Below, piece after piece: positions 37,077 to 46,236 of a stretch of DNA of 64,000 nucleotides (positions are counted from its first letter, which is position 1; the number at the start of each line of letters is the position of its first letter). Below the pieces are notes generated by a model, which saw only the letters and a list, made by a program, of their open reading frames with translations, did not search any database and had not been told where the DNA came from. The translations under genes were made by a program, and so were the position numbers. Origin of the DNA: Flavobacterium fryxellicola (GTDB lineage: Bacteria; Bacteroidota; Bacteroidia; Flavobacteriales; Flavobacteriaceae); NCBI RefSeq assembly GCF_900143245.1, contig NZ_FRDK01000002.1, positions 496,001 through 560,000 of the forward strand. The letters run 5' to 3'.

Positions 37077-38384
37077 ATGAAACTTAACTATAACACACCA
37101 AAATTTTACACTGGAGGAATTGATATTTCACAATGGAATAGACTCTCCAAAACCGAACAAAAAGAGGCACTTTCTAAAGAATGGTATCTCTATTATTCTT
37201 TTAGGAATCCTGATACCAAAAAATTAGTTCGACGAAACAATATAAAAGCAGGTGTCAATTTATTAAAGACAAAAGAAGAACGATTAAAATGTTTAGAAAT
37301 TCTAAAAATAAATCTTCTACACTTATTAAAAAAAGGGTTTGACCCAAATAAAGAAAACACTGCTCTTATCAATGAAGTTTTAAACATTGAGGAGACGGAT
37401 GAACCAAAAGTTATTGTCTCTGCTATTGACATAGCTCCACAGGTAATTCAAACTAAAACTGACATTACTACCGTTCCCATCCTAAATGAAATGACTATTC
37501 GAGAAGCCTTTGACTTTGGATTAAAAATCAAAGCCAAAGTAATAAACAAAACTTCGTACAGTGGATTACAAGGAAGAATCAATCGGTTTTTAAATTGGAT
37601 GGATTTAAACAATGGATCTACATACGGAATTTCAACATTAGACAAAAAAACGATTATCAATTACTTGAACTTAGTTTTAGAGAACACTAGTGCTCGAAAT
37701 AGAAATAATACCCGTATCGATTTAAGTTCATTGGTTCAAGTTTTAGTTGATAATGAAATCATAAAAGATAATATTGTTACAAGTATAAATACATTGAAAT
37801 CCACCCCAGAAAGAAACAAAACCTACTCTATCAATCAAGAGATTGATTTATTAAAATATCTACGAGAAAACGACGAAATTCTACTCTTATTTATCCAATT
37901 CATATCGTATAACTTTTTAAGACCCGTTGAAGTTTGCAGGCTCAAAGTAGGTGATTTGGACTTAGAAGGCAAAAAACTATTCGTTAGAGCCAAAAACAAA
38001 GCAGTCAAAATTAAAATAATACCTCAAAAACTATTAGACCTATTACCCGATTTATCGAAAATGAACCCTACTGACTACTTATTTTGTCCAACTCAAATTG
38101 GAGGGGAATGGGAAGCGGAAGAAAATAATAGAAGAGATCATTTCTCTAAACGATTCAAAACAGTAAAAGATCAGTTTAAATTAGGAAAGGATTATGGGCT
38201 TTATAGTTTCAGACACACCTCAATAACAAACTTGTACAGAGAGTTAAACAAAACCTTAACCCCTTTTGAAACCAAAAGTACCTTGATGCAAATTACAGGA
38301 CACCAAACAATGGAAGCTCTTGAAAAGTATCTCCGTGATATTGATGCTGCTTTACCTGAGGATTATTCTCATTTGTTGAAGTAA
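37077..38384 (+). CDS. Tyrosine-type site-specific integrase of the element
   Basis: A 435-aa integrase (454 aa if the ATG at 37020 is used). I prefer 37077 because the 18-bp end repeat lies between the two and MKLNYNTPKFYTGGIDI is the usual family start. An N-terminal Arm-binding-like region (KFYTGGIDISQWNRLS, YLYYSFRNPDTKKLVRRNNIKAG) precedes a SAM-like domain. The catalytic domain has NFLRPVEVCRLKVGDLDL (Arg I), LYSFRHTSITNLY (His-x-x-Arg), ITGHQTMEALEKYL (His and nucleophile Tyr). It mediates att recombination at the tRNA. It is adjacent to attL, as is typical. Confidence 0.93.
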   Translation: MKLNYNTPKFYTGGIDISQWNRLSKTEQKEALSKEWYLYYSFRNPDTKKLVRRNNIKAGVNLLKTKEERLKCLEILKINLLHLLKKGFDPNKENTALINEVLNIEETDEPKVIVSAIDIAPQVIQTKTDITTVPILNEMTIREAFDFGLKIKAKVINKTSYSGLQGRINRFLNWMDLNNGSTYGISTLDKKTIINYLNLVLENTSARNRNNTRIDLSSLVQVLVDNEIIKDNIVTSINTLKSTPERNKTYSINQEIDLLKYLRENDEILLLFIQFISYNFLRPVEVCRLKVGDLDLEGKKLFVRAKNKAVKIKIIPQKLLDLLPDLSKMNPTDYLFCPTQIGGEWEAEENNRRDHFSKRFKTVKDQFKLGKDYGLYSFRHTSITNLYRELNKTLTPFETKSTLMQITGHQTMEALEKYLRDIDAALPEDYSHLLK

Positions 38385-38464
38385 GGCACTGTAAAAGAAA
38401 AAATTCACTTGTACTTATTTGTGTTATTTTTTTTACCTTTTATTACTTACTTTTACTAATATTT

Positions 38465-38497
38465 TTTGTTTCAATATTATTTTTAAAGGTATATTTC
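38465..38497 (+). promoter_or_regulatory. Candidate promoter of the defence operon
   Basis: TTTG (38465-38468), 21 nt, TATATTTC (38490-38497; last base differs from TAnnTTTG). The ATG at 38531 follows. Confidence 0.4.
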
Positions 38498-38530
38498 GAA
38501 TACACAAAATTAACTCAGCTTATTTTCAAA

Positions 38531-41233
38531 ATGGAATTCAAATTAGAAAGTCTAAAATACCAAGAAACTGCAATACAAACTATTGTGAAAGTTTTAGAAG
38601 GAACAGTAAAAAACACATTTGATAATGCGTGTTTTGAAGGTATCCGTTCCAATATGTCACAGCTTACTTTAGATGAAATTCAAGATAACATTAAAAAAAT
38701 ATTGTTCGAAAATGGAATATCTCAAGAAGTAGCTAAACTTTCGACAGATAAGGATATTTGTGTTGAAATGGAAACAGGAACAGGAAAAACACTGGTATAT
38801 ATTAAAACCATTTATGAACTTTTTAAACATTACGGTTTTACAAAATTCATAATTCTAGTTCCGTCGGTAGCAATTAGGCAAAATATTATTGGTACATTCA
38901 AATCATTTGATAAGCAGCTGGAAGACATTTACGGATTCAAACCAAATGCCTTTGAATACGATAGTAAAAAACTTCCAAAAGTTACACAGTTTATCGAAGA
39001 GCAGCATCCACAAGTGATGATTATGACTTTGGCTTCTTTTAATTCAGAGGACAAAATTCTCAATCAAGCACAACGAGAAGATTTATTCAACAATATCCCT
39101 TTCATTGAGGCAATTGGAAAAACAAATCCAATTATTATCATGGACGAGCCACAAGAAGGAATGGATACTGATAATTCAATAAAACAAATCGCAAAGCTTA
39201 ATCCTTTGTTCAAACTTCGTTATTCTGCAACTCACAAAATAATTAAAAATCTTTTGTACAGGTTAACGCCTTACGATAGTTACAAAGAGGGCTTGGTAAA
39301 GAAAATAGAGGTGCTTACGGTAACCGAAAAAAATGATGAAGCTTCCCTTAAAATTGAATTGACCGATATTCAAATAGGAAAAGGCGATCCTAAGGTTAAA
39401 CTAAAAGCTTGGCATCTCAACAATTCATCGGGTAAGATTGATTTTAAAAACACTGCTTGGTTAAAAGTCGGGGATAATGTAGGGGACAAAACAAACAACC
39501 CGAGTTATCTAAATTATAAAATCTCACAAATAAATAAGAGCCTTAAAACACAAAAATGGACAGTAAGCTTCTCTAATGGAGCAGAAATTCTTGAAAAACA
39601 AATAGCAGGCAGTTTAGAAAATATTTGGGCATTACAAATAGAATGGTTAATGCACCGGCATTTTACTAAATCACAAAAGCTGCTGGAGAAAAATATAAAA
39701 TGTTTATCCCTTATTTTTATTGACAGAGTGGCTAATTATATGGGGGAAACACCACTTATAAAAAATCTGTTTGTTCAAAAATACAAGGAAATATATCCAG
39801 AATATCATGGAGGAAAGATTCCTACCGCTGAAGAAATTCAAGCAACTCAAGGATATTATTTTGCACAAAAAGCTAGTGGAGAGTATGCAGACAATGAAGG
39901 GGGTATAAAAGAACAAAGCAAAATTTATGATTTGATATTAAAAGGTAAAGAAGAACTTTTAACAATATCCAATCCCGTACAATTCGTTTTTTCTCATTCT
40001 GCTTTAGGTGTGGGTTGGGATAACCCTAATGTATTTAATATTGCGACTTTAAACAATTCTTATTCCGAAATAAAAAAGCGTCAAGAAATTGGGCGTGGTT
40101 TACGTATTTGTGTAAATCAAGACGGCCAGAGAGTATATGATGCTTTAAATGTAAACGAAAATGATCGTGTCAATCAGCTAACAGTAATCCCTAATGAAAC
40201 TTACGAAACTTTTGTAACTCAATATCAGGAAGAAATTAAATCCGTTTATGGTACAGCAAATGCAGGTGCAGGAATGTCGCATTCACATAAAGGTATTTCA
40301 GCCGATGAAGTGAACTTTAAACGTAATCCTTCAAGCGAAATAGACAAAGCCTTTAAGAAATACTGGACGGCTCTAGCAAGAAAGACAGAATATACTATGT
40401 CTTTTAATGAAGAGAATTTGATTAACGATTCCGTAAAGAGAATTAATAAAATTGAAATCCCTGATTTTGTAATTGAGGCTTCCAGTTTTTTAATTAATTC
40501 AATTGCCGAGGAAGGGAAGAACGACACTTTTCAAGGTTCGGAAAACGTAGTGCAAAAATCAACTTTTACCCCTTTGGATTTAATTGAGGAAATAAGTGAA
40601 AACACAGGAGTCAGTTACAATACCTTATTTAAGATAATTAGCCGTTTGAACAATTTAGATCAATTGGTTAAAAACCCTCCTCGATTCATTCATGAAACAT
40701 CAATTATTATTCGTGATGTGGAATTAGATGAAATGATACGTGGTTTAGATTATCAAATTACTGGAGAAAGTTACCCTTTTGATTTTAATGATTTCATAAA
40801 AAACATTTCTAACGAGGCTTATGTAGAAACACCACACAAAGGAGTTTTTGACAAGATGCTTGTTGATAGTGATGTAGAGAGGAAGTTTTCACTCGAAGCT
40901 GATACTGATGTCGAAGTGGTTTGTTTTCTTAAACTGCCAACTTGGTATAAAATTCAAACACCAATAGGCCCTTACGAGCCTGATTTTGGATTGGTAATGA
41001 AACGTAAAAGTTTAAAAACAGCGAATGAAAGCGAATTCTATTTTGTAATTGAAACTAAAGGAACTAACGACATCCATGACAAAAAAGCACTGAAAGAAAG
41101 TGAAATATATAAAATACGTTGTGCGATGAAACACTTCTCAAAATTAGGTTTGGACGTGCATTACAAAGCGCCGGTTAAAGAATATAAATATTTTAAAACA
41201 CAAGCTGACAGTAGCATTAGTGCAAATATGTAG
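38531..41233 (+). CDS. Type III-like restriction subunit Res (DEAD/DEAH helicase with PD-(D/E)xK nuclease)
   Basis: A 900-aa protein. Helicase motif I METGTGKT is at 80-87 and motif II DEPQ near 205. A C-terminal nuclease is shown by P817-D818 (YEPDFGLV) and E841-T-K843 (FVIETKG), a PD-(D/E)xK site. This is the Res layout of type III R-M enzymes, which translocate or slide and cut when two unmethylated sites are met. The length is normal (about 900-1000 aa). A KilA-N gene lies between it and the methyltransferase, an unusual insertion. It could be a type ISP/III hybrid, but the separate Mod supports type III. Confidence 0.9.
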   Translation: MEFKLESLKYQETAIQTIVKVLEGTVKNTFDNACFEGIRSNMSQLTLDEIQDNIKKILFENGISQEVAKLSTDKDICVEMETGTGKTLVYIKTIYELFKHYGFTKFIILVPSVAIRQNIIGTFKSFDKQLEDIYGFKPNAFEYDSKKLPKVTQFIEEQHPQVMIMTLASFNSEDKILNQAQREDLFNNIPFIEAIGKTNPIIIMDEPQEGMDTDNSIKQIAKLNPLFKLRYSATHKIIKNLLYRLTPYDSYKEGLVKKIEVLTVTEKNDEASLKIELTDIQIGKGDPKVKLKAWHLNNSSGKIDFKNTAWLKVGDNVGDKTNNPSYLNYKISQINKSLKTQKWTVSFSNGAEILEKQIAGSLENIWALQIEWLMHRHFTKSQKLLEKNIKCLSLIFIDRVANYMGETPLIKNLFVQKYKEIYPEYHGGKIPTAEEIQATQGYYFAQKASGEYADNEGGIKEQSKIYDLILKGKEELLTISNPVQFVFSHSALGVGWDNPNVFNIATLNNSYSEIKKRQEIGRGLRICVNQDGQRVYDALNVNENDRVNQLTVIPNETYETFVTQYQEEIKSVYGTANAGAGMSHSHKGISADEVNFKRNPSSEIDKAFKKYWTALARKTEYTMSFNEENLINDSVKRINKIEIPDFVIEASSFLINSIAEEGKNDTFQGSENVVQKSTFTPLDLIEEISENTGVSYNTLFKIISRLNNLDQLVKNPPRFIHETSIIIRDVELDEMIRGLDYQITGESYPFDFNDFIKNISNEAYVETPHKGVFDKMLVDSDVERKFSLEADTDVEVVCFLKLPTWYKIQTPIGPYEPDFGLVMKRKSLKTANESEFYFVIETKGTNDIHDKKALKESEIYKIRCAMKHFSKLGLDVHYKAPVKEYKYFKTQADSSISANM

Positions 41234-41353
41234 AAATTAATCGCTTTCCTGATCTTGGGAATCTGATAACATCTCAAAACAAAAAATATAAAACAAAAAC
41301 CATATTCTTGACATTAGGAAAATGGTCATTACTATAAACGCAAACAGATTATA

Positions 41354-42178
41354 ATGGCTAAATCAAGTAAAATAGCAGTAAAAGGTAGTGAAATAAGTAT
41401 TTTTTCAAATTTAGAGCAAGATTATATTTGCATTACAGATATAGCCAGATATAAAGACCCTGATCATACCGATGATATTATAAAAAACTGGTTGCGCAAC
41501 CGCAATACCATTGAACTTTTAGGTTTTTGGGAAATATTAAATAACCCCGATTTTAAACCCGTCGAATTCGACGGGTTTAGAAAAGAGGCAGGCTTAAATA
41601 GTTTTACAATGACCGCCAAAAAGTGGATTGAAAACACGAACGCTATTGGAATAATTTCTAAAGCGGGGCGTTACGGCGGAACTTACGCCCATAAAGACAT
41701 CGCTTTTGAATTTGCTTCTTGGGTTTCTATTGAGTTTAAACTCTATATTATCAAAGAGTTTCAACGTTTAAAAGAAGAAGAAAGTAACACAAAAAAACTA
41801 GAGTGGAATTTACAAAGAACCATTTCTAAAATCAATTATAAAATTCATACCGATGCTATTAAAGAAAATTTGATCCCCTTAGCTATCGCACCGGCTCAAA
41901 AAAACTTTGTATATGCAGATGAGGCTGATGTATTGAATATCGCTTTATTTGGTAAAACAGCCAAGCAATGGCGGGATGAAAACCCCTCTCTAAAGGGAAA
42001 TATCAGAGACCAAGCACCTATTGAACAATTGGTGGTTTTATCTAATTTAGAAAGCATCAATGCCATGCTGATTCAACAAGGGTTAAGCCAGCCCGAAAGA
42101 GTACAAAAATTAAACGCTCTGGCAATTAGTCAGATGCAATCATTACTAAATAGCAATTCACTAAATAAACTCAAGTAA
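41354..42178 (+). CDS. KilA-N domain protein inside the R-M operon
   Basis: A 274-aa protein. The KilA-N DNA-binding domain (about 20-145) shows YICITDIARYKDPDHTDDIIKNWLRNRNTIELLGFWE and GRYGGTYAHKDIAFEFASWVSIEFKLYIIKEF. The remainder (about 150-274) is helical with no nuclease motif that I recognise. Its TAA ends immediately before the Mod ATG (no gap), so it is likely translated with mod. A DNA-recognition, regulatory or phage-sensing accessory role is inference; related proteins occur next to type III genes in Bacteroidota genomes. Confidence 0.88.
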   Translation: MAKSSKIAVKGSEISIFSNLEQDYICITDIARYKDPDHTDDIIKNWLRNRNTIELLGFWEILNNPDFKPVEFDGFRKEAGLNSFTMTAKKWIENTNAIGIISKAGRYGGTYAHKDIAFEFASWVSIEFKLYIIKEFQRLKEEESNTKKLEWNLQRTISKINYKIHTDAIKENLIPLAIAPAQKNFVYADEADVLNIALFGKTAKQWRDENPSLKGNIRDQAPIEQLVVLSNLESINAMLIQQGLSQPERVQKLNALAISQMQSLLNSNSLNKLK

Positions 42179-44098
42179 ATGGAAGCCATTAACGATTATA
42201 TGCCATTAAGCAACGACTGGAATAAAGAGCGGTTACAAATCTTAAAGCAACAATTCCCTGATTGGTTTACTAGTGAAGGAAACTTAAATATAGACGAAGT
42301 AAAAAAAGCAGTTAATCCTGATAGCGTTAATGAAACCGAGCGTTACGAATTTCGTTGGTTTGGTAAAAGCCAGGCAAAGCGTAATGCTTTTACACCTAGT
42401 AATGCGACACTGGTGTATGATGAAGAGAGAAGTGTCAATCCTGACACAAGTGAAAACCTGATTATTGAAGGCGAAAACCTCGAAGTACTAAAACTATTAA
42501 GTGGTTCTTACCGTGAAAAAATAAAGTGTATTTACATTGATCCTCCATACAATACAGGGAAAGACTTTGTGTACAGTGACAATTTTACCCAAGACAAAAA
42601 AGGTTATTGGGAAGATGCGGAATTTATTGAGGATGGTGTTAAAATAGACACAAACTCTGAAGCTGACGGACGTTACCATTCCAATTGGCTGAATATGATG
42701 TACTCTCGTTTATTGATTGCTAGACAATTACTGCGAGAAGATGGCGTGATTTTTATTTCAATCGACGATAATGAAGTACATCATTTGCGAAAATTATGTG
42801 ATGAAGTTTTTGGAGAGGAGAATTTTGTAGCGAATGTTGTGTGGCAGAAGAAATATGCCGCTACAAATGATGCAAAAGGGTTTTCAGCTACTCATGATCA
42901 TATAATTGTTTATCAAAAATCACCTGAGTTTGAACGAATACTTTTGCCTCGAACAAATGAACAAAATAAACCTTATAAAAACGATGATAACGATGGAAAA
43001 GGTCTTTGGAGGTCAGATAATTTATTAGTTAAAAGCTACTCTGCAAATGCTGTTTATCCAATGACGAACCCTAATACTAATGTTGAACATTTCCCTGCGG
43101 AAGGAAGTAGTTGGCGTGCTAGTAAGGAGACTATGACGAGATGGATTTCTGAAAACAGAATATATTGGGGAAAAGACGGAATAGGTGCTCCTCAATTAAA
43201 GAGGTATTTAAATGAGGTGCAAGACGGGAAAGTACCAATTACTTGGTGGCCTTTTGAAGAGGTTGGACATAATGATGCCGCAAGTAAAGAGTTGAAAGCT
43301 CTATTTGGTTCAAAATCACCTTTTGATACTCCAAAGCCTTCATCACTAATTAAAAGAATGCTGCAAATCTCAACAAATAAAAATGATATAGTCCTCGACT
43401 TCTTCGGTGGTTCAGGCACAACAGGTCAAGCTGTATTGGAATTCAATAAAGAAGATGGGGGAAATCGTAAATTTATTTTAGTTCAAATTCCAGAAGCAAT
43501 AGACGGAAAGAATGAAGGCTACAAAAAAATAAGTGACATCACCATAGAACGCAATAAAAGAGTAATAGCCAAAATTGAAAAGGAACTTGCCGAAAAAGCG
43601 AAGAAAAAAGAAGGAGAGTTACAGCTAGATACCGTTTCAGAACCAACAACCAACAACTATCAACCAGCAACCAATCTGGGCTTCAAAGTATTCAAACTTC
43701 AGAAATCAAATTTCCCAAGAGTAGAGTTTGCTCCTGATCCGGAATTATCTGATGCAGAAAATTTAGAACGACTTAAAAAATACATCGCCGACAAAGAAAG
43801 TCAGTTGGTTAACGCCTTCAACAAAGAAGAGTTGTTGACAGAGATCTTGTTGAAAAACAACTTCTCATTAAATTATAAAATGGAAGTACAATCCCAATTC
43901 ATAAAGAACGAAATTTTCTTAGCTTCGGATGAAGAAAAAGAAACACTAATTTGTTTAGATGTAAGTATCGGGCCAGACACAGTAGACTATTTCAAAACCA
44001 ATACAGAGCAGAAATTAATTTGCCTAGAAAGAGCTTTGGATACGACCACAAAATACAACCTGAAACATTATTTAGGGGATAAATTTAATGCGTTTTAA
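42179..44098 (+). CDS. Type III Mod: N6-adenine DNA methyltransferase
   Basis: A 639-aa protein of beta-class order: catalytic motif IV DPPYNTG (121-127) precedes the AdoMet motif DFFGGSGTTG (407-416). This is the order of type III Mod proteins. The middle region (about 220-360) is probably the target recognition domain. The protein is N6-adenine specific by family. The C-terminal part (about 450-639) is charged and may bind Res. A low-complexity stretch EPTTNNYQPATN near 490 marks a linker. The ATPase gene follows after 3 nt. Confidence 0.93.
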   Translation: MEAINDYMPLSNDWNKERLQILKQQFPDWFTSEGNLNIDEVKKAVNPDSVNETERYEFRWFGKSQAKRNAFTPSNATLVYDEERSVNPDTSENLIIEGENLEVLKLLSGSYREKIKCIYIDPPYNTGKDFVYSDNFTQDKKGYWEDAEFIEDGVKIDTNSEADGRYHSNWLNMMYSRLLIARQLLREDGVIFISIDDNEVHHLRKLCDEVFGEENFVANVVWQKKYAATNDAKGFSATHDHIIVYQKSPEFERILLPRTNEQNKPYKNDDNDGKGLWRSDNLLVKSYSANAVYPMTNPNTNVEHFPAEGSSWRASKETMTRWISENRIYWGKDGIGAPQLKRYLNEVQDGKVPITWWPFEEVGHNDAASKELKALFGSKSPFDTPKPSSLIKRMLQISTNKNDIVLDFFGGSGTTGQAVLEFNKEDGGNRKFILVQIPEAIDGKNEGYKKISDITIERNKRVIAKIEKELAEKAKKKEGELQLDTVSEPTTNNYQPATNLGFKVFKLQKSNFPRVEFAPDPELSDAENLERLKKYIADKESQLVNAFNKEELLTEILLKNNFSLNYKMEVQSQFIKNEIFLASDEEKETLICLDVSIGPDTVDYFKTNTEQKLICLERALDTTTKYNLKHYLGDKFNAF

Positions 44099-44101
44099 TA
44101 A

Positions 44102-46234
44102 ATGGATAAATTAAGTATTAAACTAGAAAATTGTTTTGGGATTGAAAAATTAGAACAAGAATTTGATTTTTCAAAATGTAGAGCAGTTGCAATATACGCT
44201 CCCAATGGAATGATGAAAACATCATTTGCTAAAACATTTGAAGCAAAGAGTTTAAATAAAGAGCCTTCTGAAAATTTGTATAATAAAATACCATTTGCAG
44301 AAATTATGACAGATGGTAATTTAATTGATATGAATGAAATTGTGGTAATCAATTCATTTGCCACTATAAATACGGATAAGAGCGTTTCTACGCTATTGGT
44401 AGATGAAAACAGTAAAATTGAATATGACGAAATTTTCACAGATATTTCAAAACAAAAAACTTCATTAATTGCTAAATTAAATAAGCTATCAGGAATAAAA
44501 CAAACTGATATAGAACAAACTATTTTGTCAGATTTCAATGATATTGATTTTTTTAAATTTTTATCAGAAATTGATTTTGAAAATATTGAAGATGAATTTT
44601 CAGATATAAAGTTGAATGAAGTTTTTGAAACAGACGTCTTAGCTTTCTTAAAAAAGCCTGATGTTATTAACAATATCAATATCTACACAGAGAAATACAA
44701 TCAACTATTAGAAACTTCCAAATATTTTAAAAAAGGTATTTTTAATCCATCAAAAGCCGATAGTATTGCAAAAATTTTATCAAAGGAAAATTTCTTTAAA
44801 GCAAATCATAAAATAAGACTTCATGGTGATGATGATGAAATTGTAGATGATGAAGCCTTTAAAAACAAACTTTCAGAAGAGCGCAAGGATATTTTAGGAA
44901 ACCACGAATTAATAAAGATTGAAAACGAGATTAAAAAAGCATCTGTAATTAGATTCAGAGAAATTTTAGAGGAGTTTGAATTAATAATTCCCGAATTAAA
45001 TGATTTAGTGCTTTTTAAGAAAAAACTATGGGGATCATATTTTACAAAAGAAAAAGCATTTATTGAAGAGCTCATACTTAAATTTTCTGATGGGAAGCAA
45101 AGATTGGGTGAGATTGAAGAACTTGCAAATAGTCAAAGAACTTCTTGGGAAGATGTAATTGGTAAATTTGAAGAAAGATTTTTTGTGCCTTTTAAAGCAA
45201 CAATAACTAATAAATCCAGTGTTGTTTTAGGTAAATCTGCCCCAACTATAGTTTTTTTATTCGAAGACTTAAATACTGATAAAAAAAGAGAAATTAAGAA
45301 AGAAGATATTGAAGGTGTTAATGTTTTAAGCCAAGGAGAAAAAAGAGCTTTGTATATTTTAAACTTAATGTTTAATATAGAAGCAAGAAAAAAAGAAAAT
45401 AAAAAAACTCTATTTATTATTGATGATATTGCAGATTCATTCGATTATAAAAACAAATATGCGATTATTCAATATTTAAAAGACATATCGGAAGAGCCCC
45501 TTTTCTATCAAATAATTTTAACTCATAATTTTGATTTTTTTAGATCAGTTGAGAATAGAAATATTGCTTCCTATAAAAATTTATTTTTAACATATAAATC
45601 AGTTGATGGTATAAAACTTGACCAAGCTAAAGGCATTAAAAATCCATTTATTAATGATTGGAAAGAGAACTTAAATAACCCTAAAAAATTAATTGCCTCA
45701 ATAACATTTGTTAGAAATATCATTGAATATACAAAAGGTGAAGATGATAATGATTATTTAACGTTAACTTATATTTTACATTGGAGAATTGAAAGTCAAA
45801 CAATTTACGTTTCCAATTTAAAATATATTTTTGAAAATATATTTCCGGGAATTAATTTTAATACAGATTTAGATCTTACTGACAAAGTTGTTGATGTTAT
45901 TTTCAATGAAGCTGAAAATTGTCTTGTCGCAGCCGAGGGAATAAATTTAGAAAATAAACTTATATTATCAATTGCAATCCGGTTATATGCCGAAAAATAT
46001 ATGTGGAGCAGAGTCTCTAATCAAGAAGTAATTAATGGATCTACTGGCAAACTTTTTGCTAGATTTAAAAAGGAGTTTAAAGGAATTCTTGATAATGAAA
46101 TAAACATTTTAGACGAGGTAAATTTAATTACTCCAGAAAATATTCATTTAAACTCATTTATGTTTGAACCTATATTAGATTTATCCGATCTTCATTTAAA
46201 GAATTTATATAATAGAATAAAAACATTGCAATAA
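44102..46234 (+). CDS. AAA/ABC-type ATPase with altered P-loop (RloC/PrrC-like, candidate abortive nuclease)
   Basis: A 710-aa protein with the ATPase halves split by a long helical insert, as in AAA_13/SMC-like proteins. The P-loop YAPNGMMKTSF (32-42) lacks the second Gly of GxxGxGKT. Signature SQGEKRAL (about 409-416), Walker B LFIIDDIADSFD (about 435-446) and H-loop LTHNFDFF follow. The C-terminal 250 residues are helical and contain R538-x3-E542 with H560, which recalls the R-x3-E...H nuclease triad of PrrC/RloC anticodon nucleases; spacing differs, so this is only suggestive. It sits 3 nt after mod and 2 nt before the nSTAND gene. Confidence 0.75.
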   Translation: MDKLSIKLENCFGIEKLEQEFDFSKCRAVAIYAPNGMMKTSFAKTFEAKSLNKEPSENLYNKIPFAEIMTDGNLIDMNEIVVINSFATINTDKSVSTLLVDENSKIEYDEIFTDISKQKTSLIAKLNKLSGIKQTDIEQTILSDFNDIDFFKFLSEIDFENIEDEFSDIKLNEVFETDVLAFLKKPDVINNINIYTEKYNQLLETSKYFKKGIFNPSKADSIAKILSKENFFKANHKIRLHGDDDEIVDDEAFKNKLSEERKDILGNHELIKIENEIKKASVIRFREILEEFELIIPELNDLVLFKKKLWGSYFTKEKAFIEELILKFSDGKQRLGEIEELANSQRTSWEDVIGKFEERFFVPFKATITNKSSVVLGKSAPTIVFLFEDLNTDKKREIKKEDIEGVNVLSQGEKRALYILNLMFNIEARKKENKKTLFIIDDIADSFDYKNKYAIIQYLKDISEEPLFYQIILTHNFDFFRSVENRNIASYKNLFLTYKSVDGIKLDQAKGIKNPFINDWKENLNNPKKLIASITFVRNIIEYTKGEDDNDYLTLTYILHWRIESQTIYVSNLKYIFENIFPGINFNTDLDLTDKVVDVIFNEAENCLVAAEGINLENKLILSIAIRLYAEKYMWSRVSNQEVINGSTGKLFARFKKEFKGILDNEINILDEVNLITPENIHLNSFMFEPILDLSDLHLKNLYNRIKTLQ

Positions 46235-46236
46235 AT

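Noticed and set aside
43640..43675. AACCAAC-rich stretch in mod as a phase-variation tract
   Set aside because: The repeats are imperfect and short, so slippage is unlikely.
38531..44098. Type I R-M system
   Set aside because: No specificity (HsdS) gene, and Mod has the DPPY-before-FxGxG order of type III.
44095..44679. 194-aa minus-strand frame opposite the AAA ATPase
   Set aside because: Shadow of the AT-rich ATPase gene; low-complexity Ser/Phe/Lys content and no family resemblance.
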